Positions 23,209-30,684 of a stretch of DNA of 31,895 bases are shown in pieces. The stretch's first letter is position 1. The number at the start of each line of letters is the position of its first letter. This stretch comes from an uncultured Eubacteriales bacterium (GTDB taxonomy: Bacteria; Bacillota; Clostridia; Oscillospirales; CAG-272): the NCBI GenBank assembly GCA_934393265.1, contig CAKRQL010000012.1, positions 1-31,895 of the forward strand, read 5' to 3'. The position numbers were made by a program, and so were the translations under genes. A model generated the notes under the pieces. That model worked only from the letters and a program-made list of their open reading frames with translations. It did not search any database and was not told the DNA's origin.

Positions 23209-24021
23209 ATGACAGCAAATTACCATACTCACACATACCGCTGTAACCATGCGGACGGAGACGTCGGCGACTACGCCGCCGTGGCGGCGGAGCGCGGGCT
23301 CCGCGTCCTCGGATTTTCCGACCACACGCCGTACTTCTACCCTGCCGGCATGCCGGACAATGAATTTGCCATGCACCCCTCGGAAATAGGCGACTACGTC
23401 TCGTCTGTGCTGAGAGTGCGGGAGGAGTACCGCGGGAGAATGGAGATAGCCCTCGGCTTCGAGACCGAATATTTCCCCCGCTACTTTGACAGACTGATTG
23501 AGGAATACTCAAAATATCCCATTGATTATATCATTCTCGGCGAGCACTATTCCGGCGCACCGACCGACGACGACACGTTTGACACCTTCACGCCGACGGA
23601 GGACAGGTCCCGCCTGCTTACCTACACAAAGCTCGTAGAGGAGGCTGTCGACACCGGGCGGTACAGCTACATCGCGCACCCCGATGTAATGCACTATGTC
23701 GGAGACGACAAAGGCTTTCTCCGCGAGTGCTACCGCCGGATAATACGAGCGGCAAAGGCGGCGGGAATCCCGCTCGAGTTCAATCTTTACGGAATGGTCG
23801 ACGGGAGGCATTATCCCAACCCGATATTCTGGGAGGAGGTCGCATCCGAGGGATCTGTCGATGTCATCCTCGGCTGTGACGCGCACACCCCGGGGAGAGT
23901 TGCGGAGCCCGGCGAAATATCCCGCGCCGAAAAAATTCTCTCGGGTTACGGCATAACCCCGATAACCCGCCTGACGCTCATAAACCCTGTAACGAAAGAA
24001 AAAACCTACCCAAAGATGTGA
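23209..24021 (+). CDS. PHP-family phosphoesterase, histidinol-phosphatase-like
   Basis: This 270-residue PHP-domain protein has metal-binding motifs in order: YHTHTYRCNHADG (about 5-17), GFSDHTPY (about 36-43), LGFETEY, LGEHY, AHPDVMHY and GCDAHTPGRV. This is the pattern of HisJ/HisK-type histidinol phosphatases with a trinuclear metal centre, and length agrees. These dephosphorylate histidinol phosphate in histidine synthesis. No other histidine genes are present, so another phosphate ester remains possible. The ATG at 23209 has no convincing Shine-Dalgarno. lgt follows after 39 nt, perhaps co-transcribed. Confidence 0.8.
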   Translation: MTANYHTHTYRCNHADGDVGDYAAVAAERGLRVLGFSDHTPYFYPAGMPDNEFAMHPSEIGDYVSSVLRVREEYRGRMEIALGFETEYFPRYFDRLIEEYSKYPIDYIILGEHYSGAPTDDDTFDTFTPTEDRSRLLTYTKLVEEAVDTGRYSYIAHPDVMHYVGDDKGFLRECYRRIIRAAKAAGIPLEFNLYGMVDGRHYPNPIFWEEVASEGSVDVILGCDAHTPGRVAEPGEISRAEKILSGYGITPITRLTLINPVTKEKTYPKM

Positions 24022-24060
24022 CCCCGGAGTAGAAAAACAAAAAAACGGAGGTAAAGAAAA

Positions 24061-24876
24061 ATGCTCCCGAACCCCATAATAAAAATAGGCTCGCTCTCGA
24101 TATACATGTACGGAGTAATGATAGCCGTCGGTATACTCGCCTGCTTTGCCGTCCTCTACGGATATTCAAAAATACTTAAAATATCCCCGAAGCTCACCGA
24201 TTTCGTCTTTTATAATGCGATAGCCGCAATAGCAGTCGGCTTCGGCGCGGCGGCACTCTGGCAGGCACTCTACAACTATATACAGAACCCTGCCGCCGGC
24301 TTCCATATCGGACAGGGGATAACCTTTATCGGCGGCCTGCTCGGCGGTGCCGGATGCTTCCTCATCGTCTATTTCGTCGTGTTCTACGCGATACCGAAAT
24401 CGCGCGAATACTACTCCCGCGTGCGCCTTATAGATATTCTGTCGCTCACTCCCTGCTGTATTCTGATAGCACATGCCTTCGGCAGAATAGGCTGTTTCTT
24501 CGCCGGCTGCTGCTACGGCAAGCCGACAGACTCCTTCCTCGGTGTGAAGTTTCCGAGCCTCTCGGTGCCCGTCCACCCGACACAGCTCTATGAGGCGGCG
24601 TTTCTCTTCATAATGTTCGGCGTCTGCTCCTATCTTCTCTTAAAGAAGCACTATCAGCACAACATGTCGCTCTACCTTGTCTCCTACGGAATATTCCGTT
24701 TCCTTATAGAATATCTCCGCGGTGACCCGCGCGGCTCCTTTATAGGCGTCCTCTCCCCCTCGCAGTTCTGGTCTGTTTTCATGGTGATAGGCGGGGTGCT
24801 TCTCTATATTTTCGGCAGGAAGCTTCTCGCAAAGCGCGAGGCAGAGCTCGCCGCTCTCCCCCCGGAGAAAGAATAA
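24061..24876 (+). CDS. lgt: Prolipoprotein diacylglyceryl transferase Lgt
   Basis: Lgt attaches diacylglycerol from phosphatidylglycerol to the lipobox Cys of prelipoproteins, such as that encoded at 1-592. The 271-residue protein has about seven membrane segments and the signature HAFGRIGCFFAGCCYGKPT, including the essential Arg and Gly-rich region, plus HPTQLYEA and the late RFLIEYLRGD motif. The ribosome binding site is ACGGAGG, 10 nt before the ATG. Its stop codon lies inside a 31-nt tandem duplication, and a strong terminator follows. Confidence 0.95.
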   Translation: MLPNPIIKIGSLSIYMYGVMIAVGILACFAVLYGYSKILKISPKLTDFVFYNAIAAIAVGFGAAALWQALYNYIQNPAAGFHIGQGITFIGGLLGGAGCFLIVYFVVFYAIPKSREYYSRVRLIDILSLTPCCILIAHAFGRIGCFFAGCCYGKPTDSFLGVKFPSLSVPVHPTQLYEAAFLFIMFGVCSYLLLKKHYQHNMSLYLVSYGIFRFLIEYLRGDPRGSFIGVLSPSQFWSVFMVIGGVLLYIFGRKLLAKREAELAALPPEKE

Positions 24877-24928
24877 CTCTGTAATTTGTAAATATAAGAA
24901 AGAATAACTCTGTAATTTTGTAAATATA
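24866..24928. repeat. 31-nt tandem duplication across the lgt stop codon
   Basis: The copies lie at 24866-24896 and 24897-24928; the second has one extra T. They start AGAAAGAATAACTCTGTAAT and end in AAATATA. The lgt stop is in the first copy, so the protein end is unchanged. Confidence 0.9.
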
Positions 24929-24945
24929 AGTTAGCATATAAAAGG

Positions 24946-24992
24946 ACAGCCGCCCCGGATTTTTTACACGGGGCGGCTGTTTTTTATTTTTT
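24946..24992 (+). terminator. Rho-independent terminator after lgt
   Basis: ACAGCCGCCCCG (24946-24957) and CGGGGCGGCTGT (24969-24980) form a perfect 12-bp stem, followed by TTTTTATTTTTT. It also lies directly after the stop of the convergent spore gene (24984), though its minus-strand T-tract is weak. Confidence 0.92.
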
Positions 24993-26435
24993 CTCCGGGG
25001 TCTGCACGTTGCTCTCCGGGAGACCGACCTCCTCGCGAAAGTCCGCCTTTTTCGTGCGGAATATAAGCCGTGCAAGTGCCTTCCCGTTGAACGGGAGTAT
25101 CGGATAGAGGTAGCTGTGCGGACCTATCACCGTAGAGTTTGACGCCGCGGCAATGCAGAAAAGCACTATTCCGCCGATAAATCCGGGTAAGCCGAAAAGA
25201 TAGACGAGCGCGAGAATTATCATCCTGAAGAACTTGAACGCATACCCGAGCTCCCTGTTCTGCTGTGCGAAGTTTGCAATGGCGACAAACGCCATATAGA
25301 GTATCACGTCCTCGCATATCCAGCCGACATTTACGGCAAAATCACCGAGAATGAGAGCCGAGACAACCGAGAGCGAGTTTGAGAGCATATCCGGCGTGTT
25401 CATAGAGGCGATTTTCAGCCCGTCTATCGCTATTTCGGTAAGAAACAGCTGTAATATCAGCGGTATTGCCCCCGGGCTGTCCGGAATCAAAAAGGATAAC
25501 GCGGGCGGGAGCAGCTCCGCGTTTCCGACGAGGAGGTACCAGAGAGGAGTTATAAGCACCGAGAGTATAAGAATAAAGCTCCGCACAAGGCGCAGATATG
25601 TGCCCGTCAGCGGCGGGAAATAATAATCGTCTGTCTGTTGAAGATAGTACGGCAGGGACGTCGGGAGTATCATAACCTGCGGCGATGTGTCGCAGATAAC
25701 AAGGATACTTCCCTCAAGCACCTGCGCCGCGCCGGTGTCAGGTCTCTCGGTCGTCCGTATCTTCGGAAACGGATTCCACCACCCGGTGCGTATCAGCGAC
25801 TCGGAGAGGCTCTGTGACCCGAGGGTAAGTGACTTCGGCTTTATCCTCCCGAGCTTCTCCGCCACGATATTCACATAATTCTCATCCGCCACCCCGCGCA
25901 TGTAGCAGAGCACAACATCCGTGCCGGAGGAGCCCCCGATGTTGAAGTGCCGCATTGTGAGCCGCGGGTCGCGGATTCTCCGGCGGAGCAGTGCGGTATT
26001 AGTTATGAGCGTCTCGACAAAGCCGTCGTGCGCCCCCTGCATTACCCTGTCGCTGTCCGGCTCCCCGACCGAGCGGGAGGGATACGTTCTCACATCAAGG
26101 AGAACGGCGCGGTCGGGGAAACTGTCGGAGAGTATGCCGCACTGCCCGGACAGTACCCCGTGTATAAATTCCGTCGGGCTTTTGCATATATCAGCCTCAA
26201 TATACGGGAGCCTCTTTATAAAGTCCTCCGCTCCGTGACATTCGCTCTGCCCGCCGAAAAACTGCATCAGCTTCTGCATCTCGGCATCCTTTGCAAACCC
26301 GTCGACAAAGAACAGCGTCAGCTCACCACCGAAACCGAGAATCCGCCGCTCTATTATATCGAAATTGTCACTCACCGAGAGCTCCTGCCCCACCCGCTCG
26401 ACGTTGAGAGTGTAATCCTCCGAAAAATTCTTCAT
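24984..26435 (-). CDS. GerA-family spore germination protein, SpoVAF-like
   Basis: This 483-residue protein has the GerA/SpoVAF architecture (PF03323): a long cytosolic N-terminal part (about 1-270) and a membrane part with five or so hydrophobic segments. Family motifs include FFVDGFAKDAEMQKLM, NIGGSSGTDVVLCYMRGVADE, PQVMILPTS, a DDYYFPPLTGTYLRLVRS stretch just before the first membrane segment, and LFLTEIAIDGLK, then NTPDMLSNSLSVV. The VDGF segment and length suggest SpoVAF over a GerAA receptor subunit, but this is not decisive. Such proteins sit in the spore inner membrane and act in germination. I chose ATG 26435, with GGGAGG upstream. GerAB/GerAC and other spoVA genes are not beside it. 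Confidence 0.83.
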   Translation of the reverse strand: MKNFSEDYTLNVERVGQELSVSDNFDIIERRILGFGGELTLFFVDGFAKDAEMQKLMQFFGGQSECHGAEDFIKRLPYIEADICKSPTEFIHGVLSGQCGILSDSFPDRAVLLDVRTYPSRSVGEPDSDRVMQGAHDGFVETLITNTALLRRRIRDPRLTMRHFNIGGSSGTDVVLCYMRGVADENYVNIVAEKLGRIKPKSLTLGSQSLSESLIRTGWWNPFPKIRTTERPDTGAAQVLEGSILVICDTSPQVMILPTSLPYYLQQTDDYYFPPLTGTYLRLVRSFILILSVLITPLWYLLVGNAELLPPALSFLIPDSPGAIPLILQLFLTEIAIDGLKIASMNTPDMLSNSLSVVSALILGDFAVNVGWICEDVILYMAFVAIANFAQQNRELGYAFKFFRMIILALVYLFGLPGFIGGIVLFCIAAASNSTVIGPHSYLYPILPFNGKALARLIFRTKKADFREEVGLPESNVQTPEKK

Positions 26436-26486
26436 ATCGCCCTCCCGCACTTTCCAAAAGCCGAGGCCCCGTAAAGCCATAAAGCC

Positions 26487-26515
26487 ATTATAGCCGCGCG
26501 CACGCTTTTTATTCA
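26487..26515 (-). promoter_or_regulatory. Possible forespore (sigma-G-like) promoter
   Basis: On minus, TGAATA (26510-26515), a 17-nt spacer and TATAAT (26487-26492). TGAATA matches the usual sigma-F/G -35, and the -10 is closer to sigma-A than to CATnnTA. The placement about 50 nt before the spore gene supports it; the sequence alone does not decide. Confidence 0.4.
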
Positions 26516-26536
26516 CAGGCGCCGCGACAGCCGATA

Positions 26537-26565
26537 TTGACTTTTTACTTATGAGGTGATAAAAT
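26537..26565 (+). promoter_or_regulatory. Sigma-A-type promoter for the AGE epimerase
   Basis: TTGACT (26537-26542), a 17-nt spacer and TAAAAT (26560-26565). Confidence 0.8.
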
Positions 26566-26605
26566 GGCAGCATGAGCACACATACGATACGGAAAAGGAG
26601 AAAAT

Positions 26606-27802
26606 ATGAGCAAGGAAGCACTGAAAGAAATAAAACGTTTATACAGACCTCTTTTCCGCGAGGAGCTGACAGAGCGGTGCGCGCCGTTCTGGTTTTCGGG
26701 ATATGACAGAGAGCACGGCGGAATAATGAACTGCCTCGACAACGCGGGAAACGTGTACGCCACCGACAAGGGCGTATGGATGCAGGGAAGAACCGCCTGG
26801 ACATATTCCGAACTCTACCGTACCGTGGCACAGAACGAGGATTATCTTCGCCTTGCAGACAGCTGTCTCACATTTGAAGAGAGGCACTGCTTCGATAAGG
26901 ACGGACGAATGCTCGATACGGTGACGCGCGCCGGAGAGCCGGTTTCAAAGGCAGAGGGGAGCTGGTTCAGCGAGACATTCTACATCTCCGGCTGTGCCGC
27001 GTATTACCGTGCGACTGGAGACAATGCCCGTCTCGGGTCGGCAAGGCGGCTCTATAAAAAGGTCATAAAAATGTACACGGGTGAGGAGAAAGACCCCTAC
27101 CCCGGCTCCGTCGGCTTCACGACCTCGCGCCCGACAAAGGCGCTCTGCACCCCGATGATACTCACGAACGTCACGGGAATAATGCGTGACGCAGACCCGG
27201 AGAATGCCGATTTCTACAACGCGGTTTCCGACAGGCTCACAAAGGATATTCATGCGTTCTATGACGAAGAGCACCACGTCATGCGCGAATGTGTCGGTCT
27301 CGACGGAAGCTTTATCGATGAATGCTCCGACGGGCGCGTCGTGAACCCCGGTCACGACCTCGAGTGCAGCTGGTTTCTGCTTGAGGAGGCGCTGTACCGC
27401 GGAGACGAGAGCGGAAAGCTCTTTGCAAAAACCGTATACGATAATGCCATGCGCTGCGGTTGGGACACCGAATATGGCGGTCTCATGTACTACCGCGACG
27501 CGCTCGGTCGCCCTATGGAGCTCCTCGACTTCGATATGCGGATATGGTGGGCGCACTGTGAGGGGATAATCGCCTCTCTGATGATGTATAAAGTCTTCGG
27601 CGAGGAAAAATACGCCGAGGATTTCAAAAAAATAACCGATTACAGCTTTGCCCGCTTCTCAGACAGGGAGCACGGCGAGTGGTACGGCATGCTCCATAGA
27701 GACGGCACGCCGACGCTCCCGCCCTTTAAGGGGCACACCTATAAGGGCGCGTTCCACGTCATGCGTATGCTCATGAAGGTGCTCGCAATGACAGAGGAGT
27801 AA
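26606..27802 (+). CDS. AGE-family sugar epimerase (N-acylglucosamine 2-epimerase-like)
   Basis: AGE enzymes are (alpha/alpha)6 barrels that epimerise sugars at C2 (GlcNAc/ManNAc, cellobiose, mannose/glucose). The 398-residue length is typical. Motifs include FWFSGYDREHGGIMNCLD, KGVWMQGRTAWTYSELY, NPGHDLECSWFLLEEA (the catalytic-region His), WWAHCEGIIA and the C-terminal FKGHTYKGAFHVMRMLM with a second His. It is cytoplasmic, without a signal peptide. The substrate is not determined; with two rhamnosidases and a GH20-like enzyme nearby it may process a released sugar. ATG 26606 has AAAAGGAG. It is the last gene with the ATA-rich codon use of the left part of the window. Confidence 0.87.
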   Translation: MSKEALKEIKRLYRPLFREELTERCAPFWFSGYDREHGGIMNCLDNAGNVYATDKGVWMQGRTAWTYSELYRTVAQNEDYLRLADSCLTFEERHCFDKDGRMLDTVTRAGEPVSKAEGSWFSETFYISGCAAYYRATGDNARLGSARRLYKKVIKMYTGEEKDPYPGSVGFTTSRPTKALCTPMILTNVTGIMRDADPENADFYNAVSDRLTKDIHAFYDEEHHVMRECVGLDGSFIDECSDGRVVNPGHDLECSWFLLEEALYRGDESGKLFAKTVYDNAMRCGWDTEYGGLMYYRDALGRPMELLDFDMRIWWAHCEGIIASLMMYKVFGEEKYAEDFKKITDYSFARFSDREHGEWYGMLHRDGTPTLPPFKGHTYKGAFHVMRMLMKVLAMTEE

Positions 27803-27838
27803 AAGACCGGGCTTGTAAGCTGTATCATTATCCGTAAA

Positions 27839-27993
27839 AAAGCGTCGGCGATGTTATCGGGCTTCTCGGAGCCTTGATAGAAGATAATTATCCGCTCAGC
27901 GCAAGAAAATTTTCGGAAAACAGTTCTGAAATGGGGTTAAAAGCAGCGGAAATCTAAGATCTGCATAATACGCTGTCCCTCGAGCAGGCGCTG
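27839..27993 (+). pseudogene. Remnant of the N-terminal part of the AraC-type regulator
   Basis: In the same frame as the AraC gene, codons from about 27841 read as protein-like sequence (SVGDVIGLLGALIEDNYPLS, then SENSSEMGLKAAEI). A TAA at 27955-27957 interrupts, and DLHNTLSLEQALMSMIRKGD then continues into the annotated gene. A second in-frame TAA lies at 27835-27837. This fits a longer regulator broken by a nonsense mutation and loss of its N-terminus. I see no good promoter or terminator in 27803-27993. Confidence 0.5.
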
Positions 27994-28629
27994 ATGAGCA
28001 TGATCCGCAAGGGCGATACGGCGGCGCTCTCGGAATGGGCAAAAAATGCTCCGCCTGTCCGCGGGGGGGTCATAGCCTTTGACCAAATGCGCCAGCTTAA
28101 AAATATGTTTATCGTTTCCGTTACGCTTGCCTCGCGCGCCGCTATCAGAGGAGGAATGGATGCAGAGGACGCGCTGATGCTTTCCGACCGCTATATTCAG
28201 CGTTGCGAGCTGATGAATACGGCGGAGGAGATCACTAATCTGCAATTCTATATGATTTCGGATTATACCGCGCGCGTTGAACGCCTGCACTTCGGAAACG
28301 ATCCGTCACAGCTGATCGCGGCGGTTTCAAATTACATTCAGCACCACCTCTCCGAGCCTATCACAACAGAGCGTATTGCCGCGTCGCTTTATATCAGCCG
28401 CACGCATCTGTCTGCCCGGTTTCATAAGGAAACGGGCATAACCCTTTCGGACTATATTCTGAAAGAAAAAACGGAGGAGGCAAAACGCCTTCTCCGCTAT
28501 TCGGATAAATCTCTTGCGGCAATCTCCGCCTATCTCGGCTTCTCGTCGCAAAGTCATTTTTCAAGAACTTTCCGTAAATATGCAGGCATCACACCCGGCG
28601 AATACCGCACAAAGCACGCCGGGCATTGA
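27994..28629 (+). CDS. AraC-family transcriptional regulator, N-terminally truncated
   Basis: These 211 residues end in a complete AraC/XylS DNA-binding domain with two helix-turn-helix units (about 106-206): ITTERIAASLYISRTHLSARF, then KSLAAISAYLGFSSQSHFSRTFRKYAGITPGEYR. The first 100 residues (GGVIAFDQMRQLKNMFIVSVTLASRAAIRGG, DRYIQRCEL) match the middle of a class of about 400-residue firmicute AraC regulators whose N-terminal region is missing here. The start is uncertain and lacks a clear ribosome binding site. It may be a pseudogene, or a short DNA-binding protein. Ile codons are ATC/ATT in 14 of 16 cases, unlike the genes to the left. Confidence 0.7.
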   Translation: MSMIRKGDTAALSEWAKNAPPVRGGVIAFDQMRQLKNMFIVSVTLASRAAIRGGMDAEDALMLSDRYIQRCELMNTAEEITNLQFYMISDYTARVERLHFGNDPSQLIAAVSNYIQHHLSEPITTERIAASLYISRTHLSARFHKETGITLSDYILKEKTEEAKRLLRYSDKSLAAISAYLGFSSQSHFSRTFRKYAGITPGEYRTKHAGH

Positions 28630-28735
28630 GCCGATTTACGGCGGCGGGCAAGGTACACAAAAAAGCTTCCTTTCACTCCCTGTTCTGTTTTGGCAGCATT
28701 ATCTCTGAAACGCTTCGCTTTAACAAGCACGTTGC

Positions 28736-29926
28736 TTATCTTAAGGGGAGGCAGATTTCAAACACTGCGCCGCCGTCGTTTGCGGCGCGTATCGTTCCTT
28801 TATGGAGCGACACTATTTCCTTTGTAAGTGAGAGCCCGATTCCGGCACCGCCAGCACGGGTACTGAAAAAGCGGTCGAAAATATGCGGTAAAAGCTCCGG
28901 CGCTATGCCCTCTCCGTCGTCACGGATACGGACAACGGCTTTCCCTCTGTCTGCCCTGCATTCGATTTGTATTTTCTCTTTTGCATACCGCAGTGCGTTG
29001 GTGATGATGTTCGTGAACGCACGGCGAAGCTGAAGCTCGTCGCAATTCACAAAAACGGGGGTTTCGTCAAAGCAGGGGCAGATGTCAAGCCTCCTCTGCT
29101 CTGCAAGCTGCTCCGTGCTGCGCAGGCAGTCATACAAAAGTTCACGGACATCCGCCGTATGAAACTCGGCGTTGGCTTGTCCTGACTCAAGTCTTGAGAG
29201 CGCGAGCAGCTCCTCTACCAGCTCGGACATCTGCTCGGTCTCCTCAAGAATGACCCCGGATGCCTCGATGGGGTCAAGAACCCCGGTGTTGATGCCCTCC
29301 GCACAGCCCTGAACCGCCATCATCGGAGTTTTCAGCTCGTGCGATACGTTCTGGAAAAACCATTTCTGCGATTCGTGCGCCTTTTCCACATAGCCGCCGA
29401 GCTTCCAGCCGAAGAGGCAGACCAGAACACTGAGTATCGCCAGCACCGCAAAAAAGACGGCGTTCAGATAGACCGAGTATTGCATGACCGCCCCGACATC
29501 TACGTAAAGAATATAGGAATATGCTCTCTCATATTCATTGGCCTCGACACGTGTTATGCGAAAAACGAAGCGGCTCCCGCCGGTTTTCAGGGTATGAAAT
29601 TCATCGGCAGCCGGGTTTTCCTTTCTGCAGTATTCGGTCAGCTGATATTCGGCTTTTGAAAGGTGCTCCGCCTCGGTAGACTCGCCGTCGAGCTCAAGGT
29701 ATCTGACGCTCGGCGTAAGGAAATGCTCCATCTCCTCGTCGTCCCGTGTATCGGCAGCTGTAAACGGAATAGGTTCGTTGCGCTCGTCCTCCGAAAGTAT
29801 CGCCTTCTGCGCCTCCGCTATCAGGTATTTCGGAATAAATATATTGACGGTGGCAAGCAGTACCGCAAAAACGAACAGCATCGTACCGAAAACGGATACG
29901 GTGATTTTTCTTCTGATATGCTTCAT
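28736..29926 (-). CDS. Two-component sensor histidine kinase
   Basis: This 396-residue membrane kinase has membrane segment 1 at about 10-32, an extracytoplasmic sensor region at about 33-150 (no recognised domain), and membrane segment 2 at about 152-173. A very short linker without a clear HAMP follows, then HisKA (FFQNVSHELKTPMMAVQG, phosphorylated His196). The ATPase domain has the N-box (RRAFTNIITNALRYA), G1 (IRDDGEGIAPELL), F-box (FDRFFSTR) and G2 (AGIGLSLTKEIV). It autophosphorylates and passes phosphate to the regulator encoded just upstream, whose stop overlaps its start (ATGA). GGAGGGGG precedes the ATG. The signal is unknown; the secreted protein heading the operon is a candidate partner. 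Confidence 0.93.
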   Translation of the reverse strand: MKHIRRKITVSVFGTMLFVFAVLLATVNIFIPKYLIAEAQKAILSEDERNEPIPFTAADTRDDEEMEHFLTPSVRYLELDGESTEAEHLSKAEYQLTEYCRKENPAADEFHTLKTGGSRFVFRITRVEANEYERAYSYILYVDVGAVMQYSVYLNAVFFAVLAILSVLVCLFGWKLGGYVEKAHESQKWFFQNVSHELKTPMMAVQGCAEGINTGVLDPIEASGVILEETEQMSELVEELLALSRLESGQANAEFHTADVRELLYDCLRSTEQLAEQRRLDICPCFDETPVFVNCDELQLRRAFTNIITNALRYAKEKIQIECRADRGKAVVRIRDDGEGIAPELLPHIFDRFFSTRAGGAGIGLSLTKEIVSLHKGTIRAANDGGAVFEICLPLR

Positions 29927-30624
29927 TTCCCCCCTCCGTCCGGGCGCAGCCGGTAGCCGTAGCCCCAGACCGTCTCAATCTGCACCTTGCTGCCCGCCGA
30001 GGAAAGCTTGCTGCGTATGCGGCGCAGGGTTTCGTCCGTTACTCTGGTTTCGACCTCATCTTGATAGCCCCAGATGTGGGTGAGCAGCTCGTCGCGCGAA
30101 AAGGCTTTACCCTCACCCCGCATAAGAAAAATGAGCATCTTCAGCTCGTTCGGGGAAAGCGCAAGAGGCTTTTCTCTGCAGAAAAGCCGCTTCTCATCAC
30201 CGGAGAAACGCAGATCTCCGACGGAAATGTCCCTGTCCATCGGGTCGCCTCCGCGCCCCATATCCACCCGCCGGAGAAGCGCCTTGACGCGCATCAGAAG
30301 CACCGTCGGGCGAAAAGGCTTGGTCAGATAATCGTCCCCGCCCTGAAGAATCCCGTTGACATAGTCGTATTCGGTATCCTTTGCCGTCAGCAAAATGATC
30401 GGAGCATTGTCCTTTTCCCGGATGCTGCGACAGCAGGTAAGTCCGTCGGTGCCCGGCATCATAATATCCAGAATAACAAGATCGGCGCGTTTCTTAAAGA
30501 ACGCGCCTAAAAGTGCGTCGCCTGTTTCAAACGCGCACACCTCATATCCGTCATTTTCCAGAAATCGCTGAAGCGTTTCCCTTATGTTTTTTTCGTCCTC
30601 TGCGATGTAGATCAGTTGTTTCAT
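29923..30624 (-). CDS. OmpR/PhoB-family response regulator
   Basis: This 234-residue regulator has a receiver domain (about 1-120) with acidic residues Glu9-Asp10, phospho-acceptor Asp53 (LVILDIMMPG), Thr80 (IILLTAKD) and Lys102 (YLTKPF). A C-terminal winged helix (about 135-230) includes LSPNELKMLIFLM, RDELLTHIWGY and VWGYGYRLRPDG. The start is ATG 30624 with GGGAGG, not the extension to 30666, which runs through a hairpin. It lies between the secreted-protein gene and the kinase gene, all in one direction. It probably regulates its own operon, though no direct repeats typical of OmpR-type sites were confirmed. Confidence 0.94.
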   Translation of the reverse strand: MKQLIYIAEDEKNIRETLQRFLENDGYEVCAFETGDALLGAFFKKRADLVILDIMMPGTDGLTCCRSIREKDNAPIILLTAKDTEYDYVNGILQGGDDYLTKPFRPTVLLMRVKALLRRVDMGRGGDPMDRDISVGDLRFSGDEKRLFCREKPLALSPNELKMLIFLMRGEGKAFSRDELLTHIWGYQDEVETRVTDETLRRIRSKLSSAGSKVQIETVWGYGYRLRPDGGGK

Positions 30625-30643
30625 AGCGCCTCCCGATACAGAT

Positions 30644-30674
30644 ACAGAGCCGTGCCGCCCGGACACGGCTCTGT
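30644..30674. other. 11-bp perfect hairpin between the secreted-protein and regulator genes
   Basis: ACAGAGCCGTG (30644-30654) and CACGGCTCTGT (30664-30674) enclose a 9-nt loop, with no T-run. Being between co-directional genes, it may be a partial terminator or a processing/stability element that makes the secreted protein more abundant than the two-component proteins. Confidence 0.6.
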
Positions 30675-30684
30675 GCGTGTGGTT

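Noticed and set aside
26436..26831. Long N-terminal extension of the spore germination protein
   Set aside because: It overlaps the epimerase gene and its promoter on the other strand; the family normally starts near residue MKNF at 26435, which has a ribosome binding site.
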